The position numbers were made by a program, and so were the translations under genes. This document shows, piece after piece, positions 24,995-36,700 of a DNA stretch of 64,000 nt; the first letter of the stretch is position 1, and each line of letters opens with the position of its first letter. The stretch comes from Stercorarius parasiticus (lineage: Eukaryota > Chordata > Aves > Charadriiformes > Stercorariidae): NCBI GenBank assembly GCA_013396915.1, contig VWZL01000170.1, positions 1 to 64,000 of the forward strand. Reading direction: 5' to 3'. The notes under the pieces were generated by a model that was not told the DNA's origin, ran no database searches, and was given only the letters and a program-made list of their open reading frames with translations.

Positions 24995-25225
24995 AAACAG
25001 CTCTAAAATTAAGAAGGAAGACTGAGGCTAGATATTAAACAGTTCTTGTTAACAGCATAGCCAAGCAATGGAATATGATACTTAGGAAAGCTGTAGAATT
25101 CCCATCATTGAAAGTTTTTGCAGAACAGCAAAGAAAAGCATTATCTTCAGCCGTCAAGGCATGCTTGTTCCTGTCTTGAAGCGGATGATGGATTTAGAAA
25201 GTTCCTTCCAGGCCCATATTTGTAT
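24995..25225 (+). mobile_element. Ancient CR1/L3-like LINE 3' fragment, highly degraded
   Basis: On the plus strand the sequence follows, with many substitutions, the order of blocks in the 3' region of old amniote CR1/L3 LINEs: a GGCTAGATATTA block (25026-25037), a CAATGGAA block where the family has a version of CACTGGAA (25066-25073), GTAGAATTCCCATCATTGAA (25093-25112), a CTTGTTCCTGTCTTGA block (25164-25179), and AAGTTCCTTCCAGGCCC near the end (25199-25215). The element is 5'-truncated and far more diverged than the other CR1 pieces here. It was recognised by eye against family knowledge and not by alignment. Confidence 0.55.
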
Positions 25226-28200
25226 AAATGTGAATGTGATCAGAAACATTCAAAGCAAGACATACGATAGGTGCAGCTTTCACCTTTTCAAACTGCACCT
25301 GACAAAGGTGGAAAATAGAGAAGACAAATCCTACAGTGGTTATGAGCTGAGGCTTGTCTTCATTGCAAAAGTGAACATAAATTAACATCTCTCAATTACT
25401 CCTTCAAGGCAGCCTCTTTCCAGAGAGAGATGGACGGTGGCCATGCTGCAGAACAGCACCAGAGCAGTAGAAGGTGGTTTCTTAACAGGGTAATTGCATA
25501 AGCAGCTGAAAAGCTGCACGTGCACCTGTTGTTTTGCAATGTTGTAACTTGAGCTACTTCATACCTCTTTCATTACCTGTTCAGGTGTCAGCAGCACTTT
25601 AGTTTAAAGCCCCTTTCACCGAATTGCCATCAAGTTCAATATTAAAGGACCGTTTCATTCAAGCTGCAAATGCTTATGGCTAGAAAGATACCTCAATACG
25701 AAGAAGATCTGAGTTATAGTTTGGACAAAGATCTTCGACATTTAGAAGTGCAAACCGTAGTCTGGCACTATTAAGGAGCTGCTCTCAACATCTGCATACA
25801 CAGTTTTCTGGATATTAGTTACTAGACCTACATTAATGTGGCAGAAAAGAACATGAGTCAAGGCGTCAGGAGCTTTAGTTCACAGACTGCTGTCTTAACT
25901 TAAATTTCTGCCATAAACTTTGTTAAAAGAATGCTGGAGACACAGGGACTATAATGTTTTCACTATCTGCATCAAAATTTGTTTACTCTTTGAGTAAACT
26001 TGTTGTTCAAGCAATAGTTCAAAATTTGTCACCAAACTGATTTGTATGTCTATACGTGACAGACCTAGTTTGGATTATCTGACAGAATGTCAACAGTGCA
26101 ATGAATGCAAGTTCTCAGTGGCAAATTCCATAAGGGAAATGGTCAGTAATTACAATATCATGTCTGTGCTTTCAGTTTACAGAGTCATCTTGAGGAACTC
26201 CTTCAAATTACTGAAGTTAATACCAAATGTGTATGCTTGGCAACCCACAAGCAAAGGGGATTGATTATTTTAATTATTGATGTTAGTTAACAAGGAGTAT
26301 TTTTTGTATTTAAAGTGCTCTATACATGCAGTGAAACAGCAGCCTTTTTTAATAGCGGCTTCTTGTAGCCAGTATTAATCTGATATTGTTTTTACAGCCC
26401 TACTTTTTCTTGTCTATATTTCCTATATTTTTGACTCAATAAGAAGAAATTATAGGTGCAGAGAACTTTTTTACCCTATTAAAGGCGGAAAAAAGGGACA
26501 GAAATGAAAAGAACATCCACATCAAAAGAAAACGGGACATAGGAAAACACAAGCAACTGTAAGTGTTGTTGTCTGCTTTCCCTAGTTCGCAATATATCCT
26601 AATTAATGGAATATTCATAAGAGTGTTCTTAAGACTGGGAAAGGAAGTACAAAATGATAGATCTCAGTGAGAGAGCATTACTTAGACACAAATAGGTGCA
26701 AGTTTTGTAAACTAAGTGTTAGCAAACAGAACTTATCCAGGACATAAGGAATCCTCAAGCAACCCCTACTTGGACAGTAAACCATTTAGAAAAGGGAGCT
26801 GCAAAAGAGAAAGACAGCAGGACTAAGTAAGTCAATAGTGTTTTCACTTTTCCCATTCATGAGGCAGAAACTCATCAAGTAAAATGGTGTTCTTTTTGGT
26901 GTGGATTGAATTTCTTCCATCGCACATTTCTGTGTCTGCTTTGCAAAGACAAAGTGAGATGCAGGGGAAAATACTGTCTTTCAAATACAGACAAAGGGAT
27001 TTGTGTTTCCTGACTTCTACAGTTCTCTCTAGTCAGTACAACTTTGAGACCATCCAGCATATCTCCTTATCAGACTGTAGGGTTTGGGAACAGACACTGA
27101 GTGCAGTCTTAATTGCAATAAGAAGAAATTAGAATTTATGAGTAATGACCAAGTGAAACAAGAAAAGACTTTTTGGCTATATTGGCAGGAAAAGATATAA
27201 ATGATTCTAAGTATCTTATGATTTTTGTTGATTTCTTCTGTAGAAGTAAGGCTAGAAGGCAGCCTTATGGAGTAATAAAAGTAGTAGACCTTGGTAACAC
27301 CATAGACCTGCAGTGATGCCCAGGAAGGAAACTGGACAAAAAAAAAAAAAAACTAGAAGAGAGAAGGTTACAAACTATTCTTCTCTCACTGCAGTTATAA
27401 CTGTTTGCATTGAGCACATGTTGATCATTTACAAAGAAGCCACAGTTTTCTCTCCTATTTTGTCACAGAAACTGCATAAGGATGTGTCAGGAGCATATTT
27501 TTCATTTCCTATTAAAGTGACTTATAAAGACACACAAGGTAAAAATGGGGGTGAAAGCTGAATTTACACCCTTTTACTGGAGACCATCAAAATAAAAATG
27601 AGCCTCAGTACTTCTTTTCATTTAAGAGGAAAGTGGAAGAGCTGAACATTATCCCAGGAGTACCATTGTTGTTTCACTAATCCATTGTATCTGGAATTAT
27701 TTTGTAAGACCACTTTCATCTGTTCATCCTCATATTTCTGATAAATGTCCACTGAAACAACTGGCATGGGGTGAAGCCTATTCCAAGGCAATGCTCAGAG
27801 GAGTGAGACCTTGACTACTTCTGCTAGCCTTTGTCTGACTAAAATAATCTGATATGAGCTGGAAAACAGAAGCCATAGAAGAACTTTGTTAGGTAAATCC
27901 TCGTGACTCAGACTCTTGTAATACATTTTGAGTGGAATATCAAAGAATGAAAAAAACCCTGGTTGACACGAGGAGGTCAAACAGATTGGCCTGGGGCTAC
28001 ACCATTAGCAAAGCCATTGGCAGCGTATGCCAACAATATACTATATCAAGCGGGAAATAGCTAAGACAGTAGAACACGGTTGGGGGGGAAAATCCATGGG
28101 CATCCAATACTATGTTGAAGACTAAGGGAGGTGGAAGTGGTTCATGCAGGGGCTGGGTGGCCAGCCAGGATCTGCCCAGTCAAGCAGTGGGAGTGAGCGT

Positions 28201-31200
28201 CCTGCTCCCAGTCTGAACTGGCCCAGAGGGGCAGGGCCTGTGTGTGTCGCAAGAGGGAAGTCTTAGAGTAGAAACCGCTATCCACCCACTATGCCCATCC
28301 TGCTGAGCAAATAAATTTTAGACGAGGTGTCACTGAGGGTGTAGGTCGGTTCTTGTACCACCCCACTTAAATTCTCCTGTGACAACTGAGGAAACAGCTG
28401 CAGCAAGCTAAGAGGTTTCCCTTTTGCTGGCTGTTCGTTCCAGCCTTTTTTGGGGAGGCTATTGACCCCTTGGAGAGCAGGCAGACTGGGAGACATGCCC
28501 ATGCCACAGCCACTCACATTGATGTTCTGGTGTCTTAATTTAAAATCACTTTTTGGTTAATGATGTAAGCTAATATGTTGATTTGTGAGCTGGAGTTTGG
28601 AGCTGAAGCACCACAGCTAGATTTAACAGAGCAAACCGTCCATATAATCTGTGCTATTTTATACCCTGATCCAGAAGAACTCCTAAACACATGCATATCT
28701 TTAAAATGCTTGCATGCTTAAAATTAAATATATTATCTGAGATCTATCCACCCGGTGTTGAAATGTTTTAGTAATATTTAGATTAACACCTATAAGGAGC
28801 CTGGATGCTTGAAATTACTGAAAAACAGAAAAATAGTGGCTTTAATGCATTATGCTATTTCTAAGTTGTCAGAAGCATTTCCCAGATATTCCCCAAAGTC
28901 TTGAATTAGGTGCATTTGACAATAACTTTTCAATTTCCATTAGTGTCAGGAATTGCCTGCAGACGCATTTTAAAGTAAATATCTTCCCCAGCACACTTCA
29001 CAACAGACTATCTGAAGGAGTATTTTATGTGCTTGCTGGTATCTATGATTAGTTAGCAAAACTGCTCAGAATGTTTTAATTGAAATAATTTTAATATTGA
29101 AACAATATCACACCCTTTTTCTTCAAAATCACGTTTTACCAAAAATTTGTTTCAAACATTCTGAAGAGCATCTTTAAGGTAAACAGTGTTGAAAAATTAC
29201 TTTTCCATTTCCAAATGTATTTTGAAAAAGTGATGAAAAATTGCTTCACACAAAAAGAGTGAAACTTTTATTTATTATCTCAGAACAATTTCTCTCCTGA
29301 AACTTCATTTTTTTCCCTCCAGGGTAGAAAAAAAAAAAACAAAACAAAGGGCAAGTTTTCTGACCAAGCCTGTTCATTTATGTGTAAGGCATTTGTGGCA
29401 TTATCTTGCAAAGCACTTTAACTAATTATTTTAAGTATTTAAGTTGAAACATGTCTTCCAGTCTGGTTAAAAAAAGAAAAGTTAAAAAAATCCCACAAAC
29501 AAACAAAAAACAAACCCAAACCCTGTCTCTTTTAAAACGACACAGAAGACCTCTTCAGAGACAATGCAACACTAACTGGCCATCTAGATGTTCCAAACTG
29601 ATTAAGAGCTCCCTCAGCCCTGACAGACATTTATTGATATTTGAGGACTCTCTTTCAGTGAAAAAGCATCCTCCGTTGCCTCCCTGCTTTCTGCAGCTTG
29701 TCAATCTCAGGTGAAGATGAACATGTTAATTGACTGCCTTGTTAATTTATTAACGAGTAATGACAGAAAGAGTAGTGCTGAATGCTCATAAAATTCTTCT
29801 TTCAGTGAAGAACTATCCATGTTTTAAAAGAATACTTTTAACTACCTTTCATTACTAATTTACTCATCATTGTACATTATACTTAAAGATCAACAACACC
29901 CAGCAAGCTGCTGCATTATTATGGAGGCGAATGTATCGAAGAGGAAAGAATTACACATACCAGACAACAGTTGGGGCTTTCATCCGTATTGTGTTACAAG
30001 GAGAGGCGAAACTGCATTAGCATTTGAAAGTAGGATGCAGAATAATTATATTCAATTAACTAAGGACTCCTTGGGCAGCAGCCCAACTGCACACGACAAG
30101 ACCAAGCAGAAGGGAAGGAGGTAAACCGGTTTGAATTCTGTACTCCCCAAGTGCTAATAAATACAAGTACTGTGCTGTGGCTGTTAAATATGCAGCTATG
30201 GGGAATGAATAGCTGGTTTAATCCCAGTGGAAGTGTCATTGTTTACTACTTTTCAAATAGTTCCGTAAGCCTCACTGAGGCACGCAGGTGGTATTTGGCT
30301 TTGCAGGAAGTACTGTCCAATATACACAGACAGTTCTGCTAAATACATGTTTCCATAAGTTACATTCCACCTTACTCTGAAGGGAAAGGAGTTTGCATTC
30401 ATCATCACATATTTATGCTTCCTTAAAGCTGCAGTAATAGCAACAAATCTTCTTACTAATAAGCATATTCCATCACAAGCAGGACAGTCATGTCTTCCTG
30501 AGGATTTCACTTACTGGAAGTGAAGCAAATGGTGTCAGTCTCTGAATTGGGCAATGAACAGAGGAGATGTATTCCCACGCATGATATAGAGAGTGAATGC
30601 ACAGAAAGGGTAGTGGCTGCTTTCAAGGCACCGCCAGAAGGTGCCCAACAAAAAAAGAGTTACTATTTTCCTCAGAATTGCTTTCTACTCTCTGTTCCAA
30701 AGAAGAGCAGAGTTTCTCCCCAGATGCCGTGACATTCACTGGGGCACATGTGGGTACAGAGGCTTCCTCCAGCAGAAAAACTTAGTTGGCTAATGGAGAG
30801 AAGACTATGGTTGCAGCTAGTCAAATGCCAGCTGGAAGCATGTAACTTCTGTAGGATTACATCCTCTAAACATGGCCTCTTGATTAAAAATATTACAACG
30901 CCTTAAAATGCATTGATTTCTGTAAAACTTTACAACAGCTGTCTAGTCAAACATTTATGTATGGTCTTATTGGTCTTCCATACCCCTTCTTTTTAAATTT
31001 TGTTGTTTAAAAGGTGATGTGTCTGGGTTAGACCATCTCTTGCTCATTTGGCCAGCCTGTGCTTTTATCTGCAAGAATGACATGGGTGTCTTTTCTAGTT
31101 AATGTACTTTGTTTGAGTTCATTGATACCACTACTCTCCATTTGTTTATATCATGAGAGTAGTCATAGAGAGGGATGGCAATTAGCAGAGGAAATGTAAC

Positions 31201-33502
31201 TGTTACAGTGGCATTTTGCACTTTTACTTCCTCCCTAGTTCTTATGTCTCACATATAGGCAGCTTTTTGTGTGCCCTAGTTTAGATGCCAAGGCTGAAGG
31301 ATAGAATTTCCTGCAAGAAGTTAATCTGCATGGTCTTCTCAGTGTTTGGTTACCTCAGGAGATCGGTAGGATTCCTGCAAAGATTCTGGTATGCTATCAA
31401 TTGTTACTATAAACCTAGCTGCAGCCCAGTGGAAGAACGCTGAAAACCCTATGTGAAAAAAAATCTTAGCAAATACTTATTATTATTACAAATAAGTTTT
31501 ATTCTGGAGTTTTGTCTCAGACAACTACGTCGTGTGCCAGTAAATAGTTTGCAATATTTTCCTTTCCTGAGAATATTAGAAAAAAAAGGAAAAATAGGCT
31601 TATGTCTGTTAGTGCTTCCTTATAATGCAAATTGTAGGCTTGAAGGTGTTCTCTCAAAAGATTGCTTTTCCTTCATACATTAATGATTTATGCAACATAA
31701 AATAAGTGGTGACAGAACTGAAGTAATAGTTTTGAAAGAAAGAAATGACTGAAAGATGGGCAGCCAAGAACTGACTGATTTTTTTTATCGGACATTTGAA
31801 TGCTTTGTTAATAACTTTTTATCCCAAAGCTTGAATTGACACCTGGGTGCAAAGATGGCTTTGGTAGCATTTCAGCAATGCCAGATCTTGAAGACACCTC
31901 TTTGAAAATTCTGACAAGTCCAGCAGAATAAGGAGGAGAAAATCTGAATTCATTTTACCACTTGAAAGACACATACGTGTAGTCAGTGGTGGAGGAAAAC
32001 AAAGCCCCTAAAGTTTCCAGAAGGCTAATTCCTTAAACTTTAGGCATGTTTAGAAGAGAAGGGAAGGGAAGAACTTCAGAAAGATCTATAGGAAAAGTAA
32101 AGGAGGGAAATATACCAACTTCTTAAATAAACAACATTATTCTCCACGCCTTCTAGGACTTAGCTCGTATAATTTGCATAGCAGAACTATGTAAGTGTTA
32201 TCTGCAATTGAATTTTAATATGTTGTCTAACATATGTTAATGGTACATTTATTAGTGGTATCCATGAAGCCTAGAAAGGAAAAGAATTTTGAAGAGGATT
32301 TTTACAGTGACTGATCTTTTTACTCGCTACTAATCCTTTCTGTGGCAGTTTCAATTAAGATTTTTTTTTATTCAAAAGAATTATTCAGATGATCCAAAAG
32401 TCCATAGGAACATGCTATTTAGTTTCAGAGGGCTTCTGAGGAAGCTTACTAAGAACAAGGATTAGTGCCTCTTTAAGTAACATGATATCATATGCTTGTA
32501 CAGTTTCTTGTTCTGTTTTCTGTGTTTAGCAAATTCTACATGTGGCTCTGAATTGCTATTGCCATAGGGAATGAATCTTCCTCTTTAAGAGAGAGAGACC
32601 TCTGACTTTTCAAGTGAGCTGCACTGCTAAATTAGGCTGGCTGTTGTCTTTGCAAGGTATCCAAAGTGACATCTTCCATGGCTTCAAGTCAGGAATCTTA
32701 TCTGAAAAGTGCATGGCCAAGCAAGTATATTTTTTTCTGAGGCAGCCCTTATAGAAACTAAGGGAAGTCTGCTACTGCTGTGACTTTCTGGAGAAAAAAA
32801 AGCAAGTCACTCTTCACTCCTACCTGGAAAGCTCTCCTTCTGAAATGGGGAATCTACTGATTTCAGTTGCAAATGTTTTCTCCAAAATTTGGGAAGAATC
32901 AGCATCTCACACCTACCTAAATGGCTGCAGATTGCAGGTGATAGCACTAAAGTTAGATAGGAAGGTATCTACTGTAAGAATGGTACACAATCTCATCCTG
33001 AAAGTGAGCTTCAAATGAATAGGAAAAATATGTTTCCCAACTCTCATGTCTCAGTCCAAATTTAGAACAAGACTTCTTCTGAAGTTAAATTTTGGCATTT
33101 TTCTAGTGAGAGTATTCCTTTTCTAGACCAGACCATGACAGCAACTTTTACAAAATGTAGTTGTTGATTTTTGTTGAAATACTTTCTAAAGTCAGATTTT
33201 GCTTTGTCTTTCCAAATGAACCTTCTGAAGTTCATTTTCACCTCTCTTTTAAAAAATCACATTACCGATGAATAAATACCTATAGATTACTACTCCCCTA
33301 CCATTCTCATCCTCAAATACATTCTTTGCTCCCCAGTAATCTAGTTGCTGTAAATCCCAAGAACAAGGGTCTGACTTCCCCAGAAAAGCTGTGCAGCTTG
33401 CTCTCCTTTTATGACTCCTTTCTGTGGAAATCATGTCAGCCAAGTGAAGCAACATGGAATCATGTCAGTGCATACAGTGTGTCTGAAAGCTCTTTATAAA
33501 TT
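25226..33502. other. Unique non-coding stretch
   Basis: No gene was recognised. It contains A-rich tracts (27338-27352, 29328-29339, and an A/C-rich low-complexity run at about 29467-29522) and a GC-richer patch at about 28120-28510 with an AATAAA at 28306-28311 but no confirmed LTR ends. TAAT-rich, complex sequence at 29710-29880 and 30150-30260 is noted in the findings. Confidence 0.5.
27338..27352. repeat. A15 homopolymer
   Basis: Fifteen consecutive A. The upstream plus-strand sequence has an 82-codon open frame (26884-27132) and an AATAAA near 27275, but I did not recognise a parent gene, so I do not call a retrocopy. Confidence 0.95.
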
Positions 33503-33750
33503 ACAGAATCACAGAATTACAGAATGGTTTGGGTTCAAGGGACCTTAAAGATCATCTAGTTCCAACCCCCCTGCCATGGGCAGGGACACCTCTCACTAGA
33601 CCAGGCTGCTCAAAGCCCCATCTAGTCTGGCTGTGAGCAGGGGCATTGACAGCTTCCCTGGGCAACCTGTTCCAGTGCCTCAGCACCCGTACCATAAAGA
33701 ATTTCTTACTGATGTCCAATCTAAATCTACCCTCTTTCAGTTTGAGGCCT
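33503..33750 (-). mobile_element. CR1 LINE 3' end, 5'-truncated
   Basis: This is the 3'-terminal ~250 bp of an avian CR1 retrotransposon inserted on the minus strand. On the plus strand it begins with three copies of the 8-bp CR1 tail unit (ACAGAATC, ACAGAATT, ACAGAATG at 33503-33526). The strongly conserved 3' block follows, with GACCTTAAAGATCATCTAGT (33541-33560), the GGGCAGGGACACC block, CAACCTGTTCCAGTGCC (33663-33679), and the AATTTCTTACTGATG block, and it ends near CCTCTTTCAGTTTGAGGCC. CR1 copies are typically 5'-truncated, as here. The tail unit is ACAGAAT rather than CATAGAAT, and the middle has small deletions, so the copy is old. No coding sequence remains. Confidence 0.96.
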
Positions 33751-36700
33751 CTATATTGAATGTTTTCACTTTACTGTATATTATTCCTGAGTAAATTTTT
33801 GGGAGGTATTTCTTTTTTTAAAAAAAATTCCTAATGTGCAAAGGGTCTTTGTGAATACCATTTTAAAAATAACAAATTCTATAATTATTGTTACTTATTG
33901 TAGTTGTATCGTTGTTTATTCCTTTGTATGACAGCTTAATTTGCATCAGTGCTTAGCCTGTCTTTCACAAGCCCAAAGGAAACAATGACATTTTCTTCCT
34001 TTAGATTTCACAGGAGCAAGAAGTACTACTTAGCATTTATGCACATTGCCCCCGGAATGCCCTTTTTTCGCATTTTATTTTAACAGTCTTGTAGATCTTT
34101 TATATCTGATGGGAGAGGATACAATAATGAAGTGTGTGGTAGATGTAATTCATATTGCTTAGAGTGCTCTTGGAAGGATCTCAGGTACAACTGAGATGAG
34201 GGTGTGAATTAGAAGAGGGTAGAGTAGAAGAGAAGAATACAATGAGTGCAATAGTGCCTTTCAGTGCTGTTTCCAGAGGCAATATTGTCTCCTATTATCT
34301 GTCCTTGTAAAGAACCTTCCAAGTCCAGCTTAAAACCTTCTAAGGCAGGTGTGATGGTCCCAGGCTTTTGAACCTGTGGACAAGAGTGTATTCTGAGCTT
34401 TTTTTGCAATGTATACAGTAACTGTTGCTTGTTCTATAGAAATTCAATATATGCAGCTCATATATTGTACATGCAAACTCAAAGATGTTATTCTTCCTTA
34501 GGTTCCTAAAGTAATTTAGAAGCTTAAATGCATATTTACTTCCTTCAGTGGAAATTTTTGCACCTGTCTGTAGGCTTGGCACATTCTGGCTAGGTAACTA
34601 ACCTGAAAACCAAGTGTCCAGATCCAGCAGTGAAGTATACAGCACTTGTTTGGTGTGGATTCAGAGGGTTTTGGATGTACAATATTCAACTTCAAAACTA
34701 AATACAGCTGCGCTGCAGAAACTTGTGTATTTGTCAGTGCTGAGGTAAAATAAGAATAGATAGTGGTTATATTATTATATGACCTTTAATGGGAATAGAG
34801 ATTTGCAGGTGGAAATGGTACCTTTAGTAGAAGAAACCCAACATCATTCTTCTCTCAGTGATCCCAGAGCAACTATTATGATTTCCATAAAGCTGAACTG
34901 GTCTAATTGGTAGGTGTGATTCATCTTTCCGCTGCCAGTTTTATGCTAATGGAGTTCCAGTGGTTTCATTGTTTTTGTGCTGGTATAGAAATGGAGTAAT
35001 ACAGAGAAAAATTGAGTCTATTGCCCCAGAATAACAATTAATTATGTGACCCTTTTTCATAGCAGAAATTTGAATCATTTAATATAGACAGTGTAAAGAA
35101 AGTGGAGCAGTATTTATAGCCAGTATTATCTTTAAATGAATATTTAAACTGGCACAAGAAATATGTCTGTGTGGCATGTATGGCCACTAGTTGGTGAGTA
35201 ACTGGGAAGGGGAAGAATGTGCACCTGAGTAGAACTACAGTAAACTTACAGCTAGTTTTTGTCTCTTATGCTGCATAAGAAATATGTGCCTGCCTGCTCT
35301 CATGGCTCTCTGCCTGTTTTAGCAAGCTACCGGTATTTCATCTATGTCTCATCCCTTTGCTATGAACTATTCTTGTAAAGAGATCTTATCCACTGTGTCA
35401 TATTCACCAACACAGAATATCCCTGAGATGTTCTACTCTTCAGTGCCCACTTGAGCTTCTAAATAGATGTTAATCTGATTTTGTGTTTCAAATGTAAGTC
35501 TTGGGAATCTCCTTTCTAACTGCCAAGATATGAAAAAACAGTGTTATTAAGTAACTGGACATCAGTCCATTTTAGTATATCTGTTATATTTCCTTTATTG
35601 GCACCAAGATTGAAGCAAAGCCATCCAGGGTTCTCAGAGTGAGTTGTTGCTGTTCAATAGCCCTTGGCTCTATAGCAAACAGGGAGGCCTGTGAATGAAA
35701 AGGAATGCAGACTCCGCAGTAATGTGTAGTTGCCAATGTGTGAAGCTGCGCAGTTCGCTCTGAGCCTGCAAGGCTTGCATCTCTGGGCTTGGATTGTCTA
35801 TTGTCATCAGCCATCTTTCTGGGACAGCCATTGTCTGGATGGACACTGCAGACTGAACAAAGTGACCTGGAGAACTGAAAGTGTGTCTTGGCCACTTGAA
35901 AGAAATAGCGGCTGTAACTTTTATGAGCCAAATATGGCAAAGGACACATGAAATGCATGGACCGGTGAGTTATATTCACCTCAAATGGAAAATGGTTTTT
36001 TTAAATTCCTCTGATTCAAGGGATAGAGCAGTCTTCAGAATTTCTATTGTCTTCTCCCATTTTGTGTAGTTTAGTGTAGATTTCATATTATGAAGACAAT
36101 GTAAAACTCTCACTCAAAATGAGCCTTGAGGATCACAAGGGGAAAATATTCTAAAATGGACCTCTAGGAGTAAAAAATTCTGTTTTGTTTTGTTTTTCCA
36201 GTATAAACACATCTTGGGTGCAATTTACTTCAATTATTTTCCTCTTAAAAAATCAGTAACCTCATTTTGAAGATTTTAAATAGTGAATTGAGAGTTTTAG
36301 TGCATATTTACTTAATATGAGATTGACTTTTAGCTGCAATAGGAAAGGACGAAAAACCAAGGGACATTAGACATTCAGTAGTCAACAGTTTAATCAATTT
36401 GTGAGGACAGAAGGAAGTGTGATGGAGGTAGGGTGAGAGTAATGGGTTTGTTTTTACAGGGAATTCCACAGCTTTTCAGCAACGTACCATCCTACAGACA
36501 TTACAGACTCAAAGCAGTCAGAATCAGAACTACGTATTCCTGTTTTCACAGCCTCTTCTTTTTGTGCAAGATCAGGAAAAGCAAGTAGATAGACATGGAG
36601 CTAAAGCGCTTGACTTCTGAACCTTGATACATATGCTATTGATACAGGCTATAAAATCAGTTTTTCGTTATAAAATATAAAGTATATTGGTAATTGTTAT

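Noticed and set aside
27950..28530. GC-richer block with AATAAA at 28306 as a solo LTR
   Set aside because: No matching TG...CA termini, target-site duplication or recognisable TATA/polyA spacing could be established by eye.
29467..29522. A/C-rich run as a retrocopy tail
   Set aside because: It is low-complexity AAAC-type sequence with no recognisable body upstream.
35584..35979. 131-codon minus-strand frame as a coding exon
   Set aside because: No recognisable motif, competing open frames on the plus strand, and no convincing splice pair on the minus strand.
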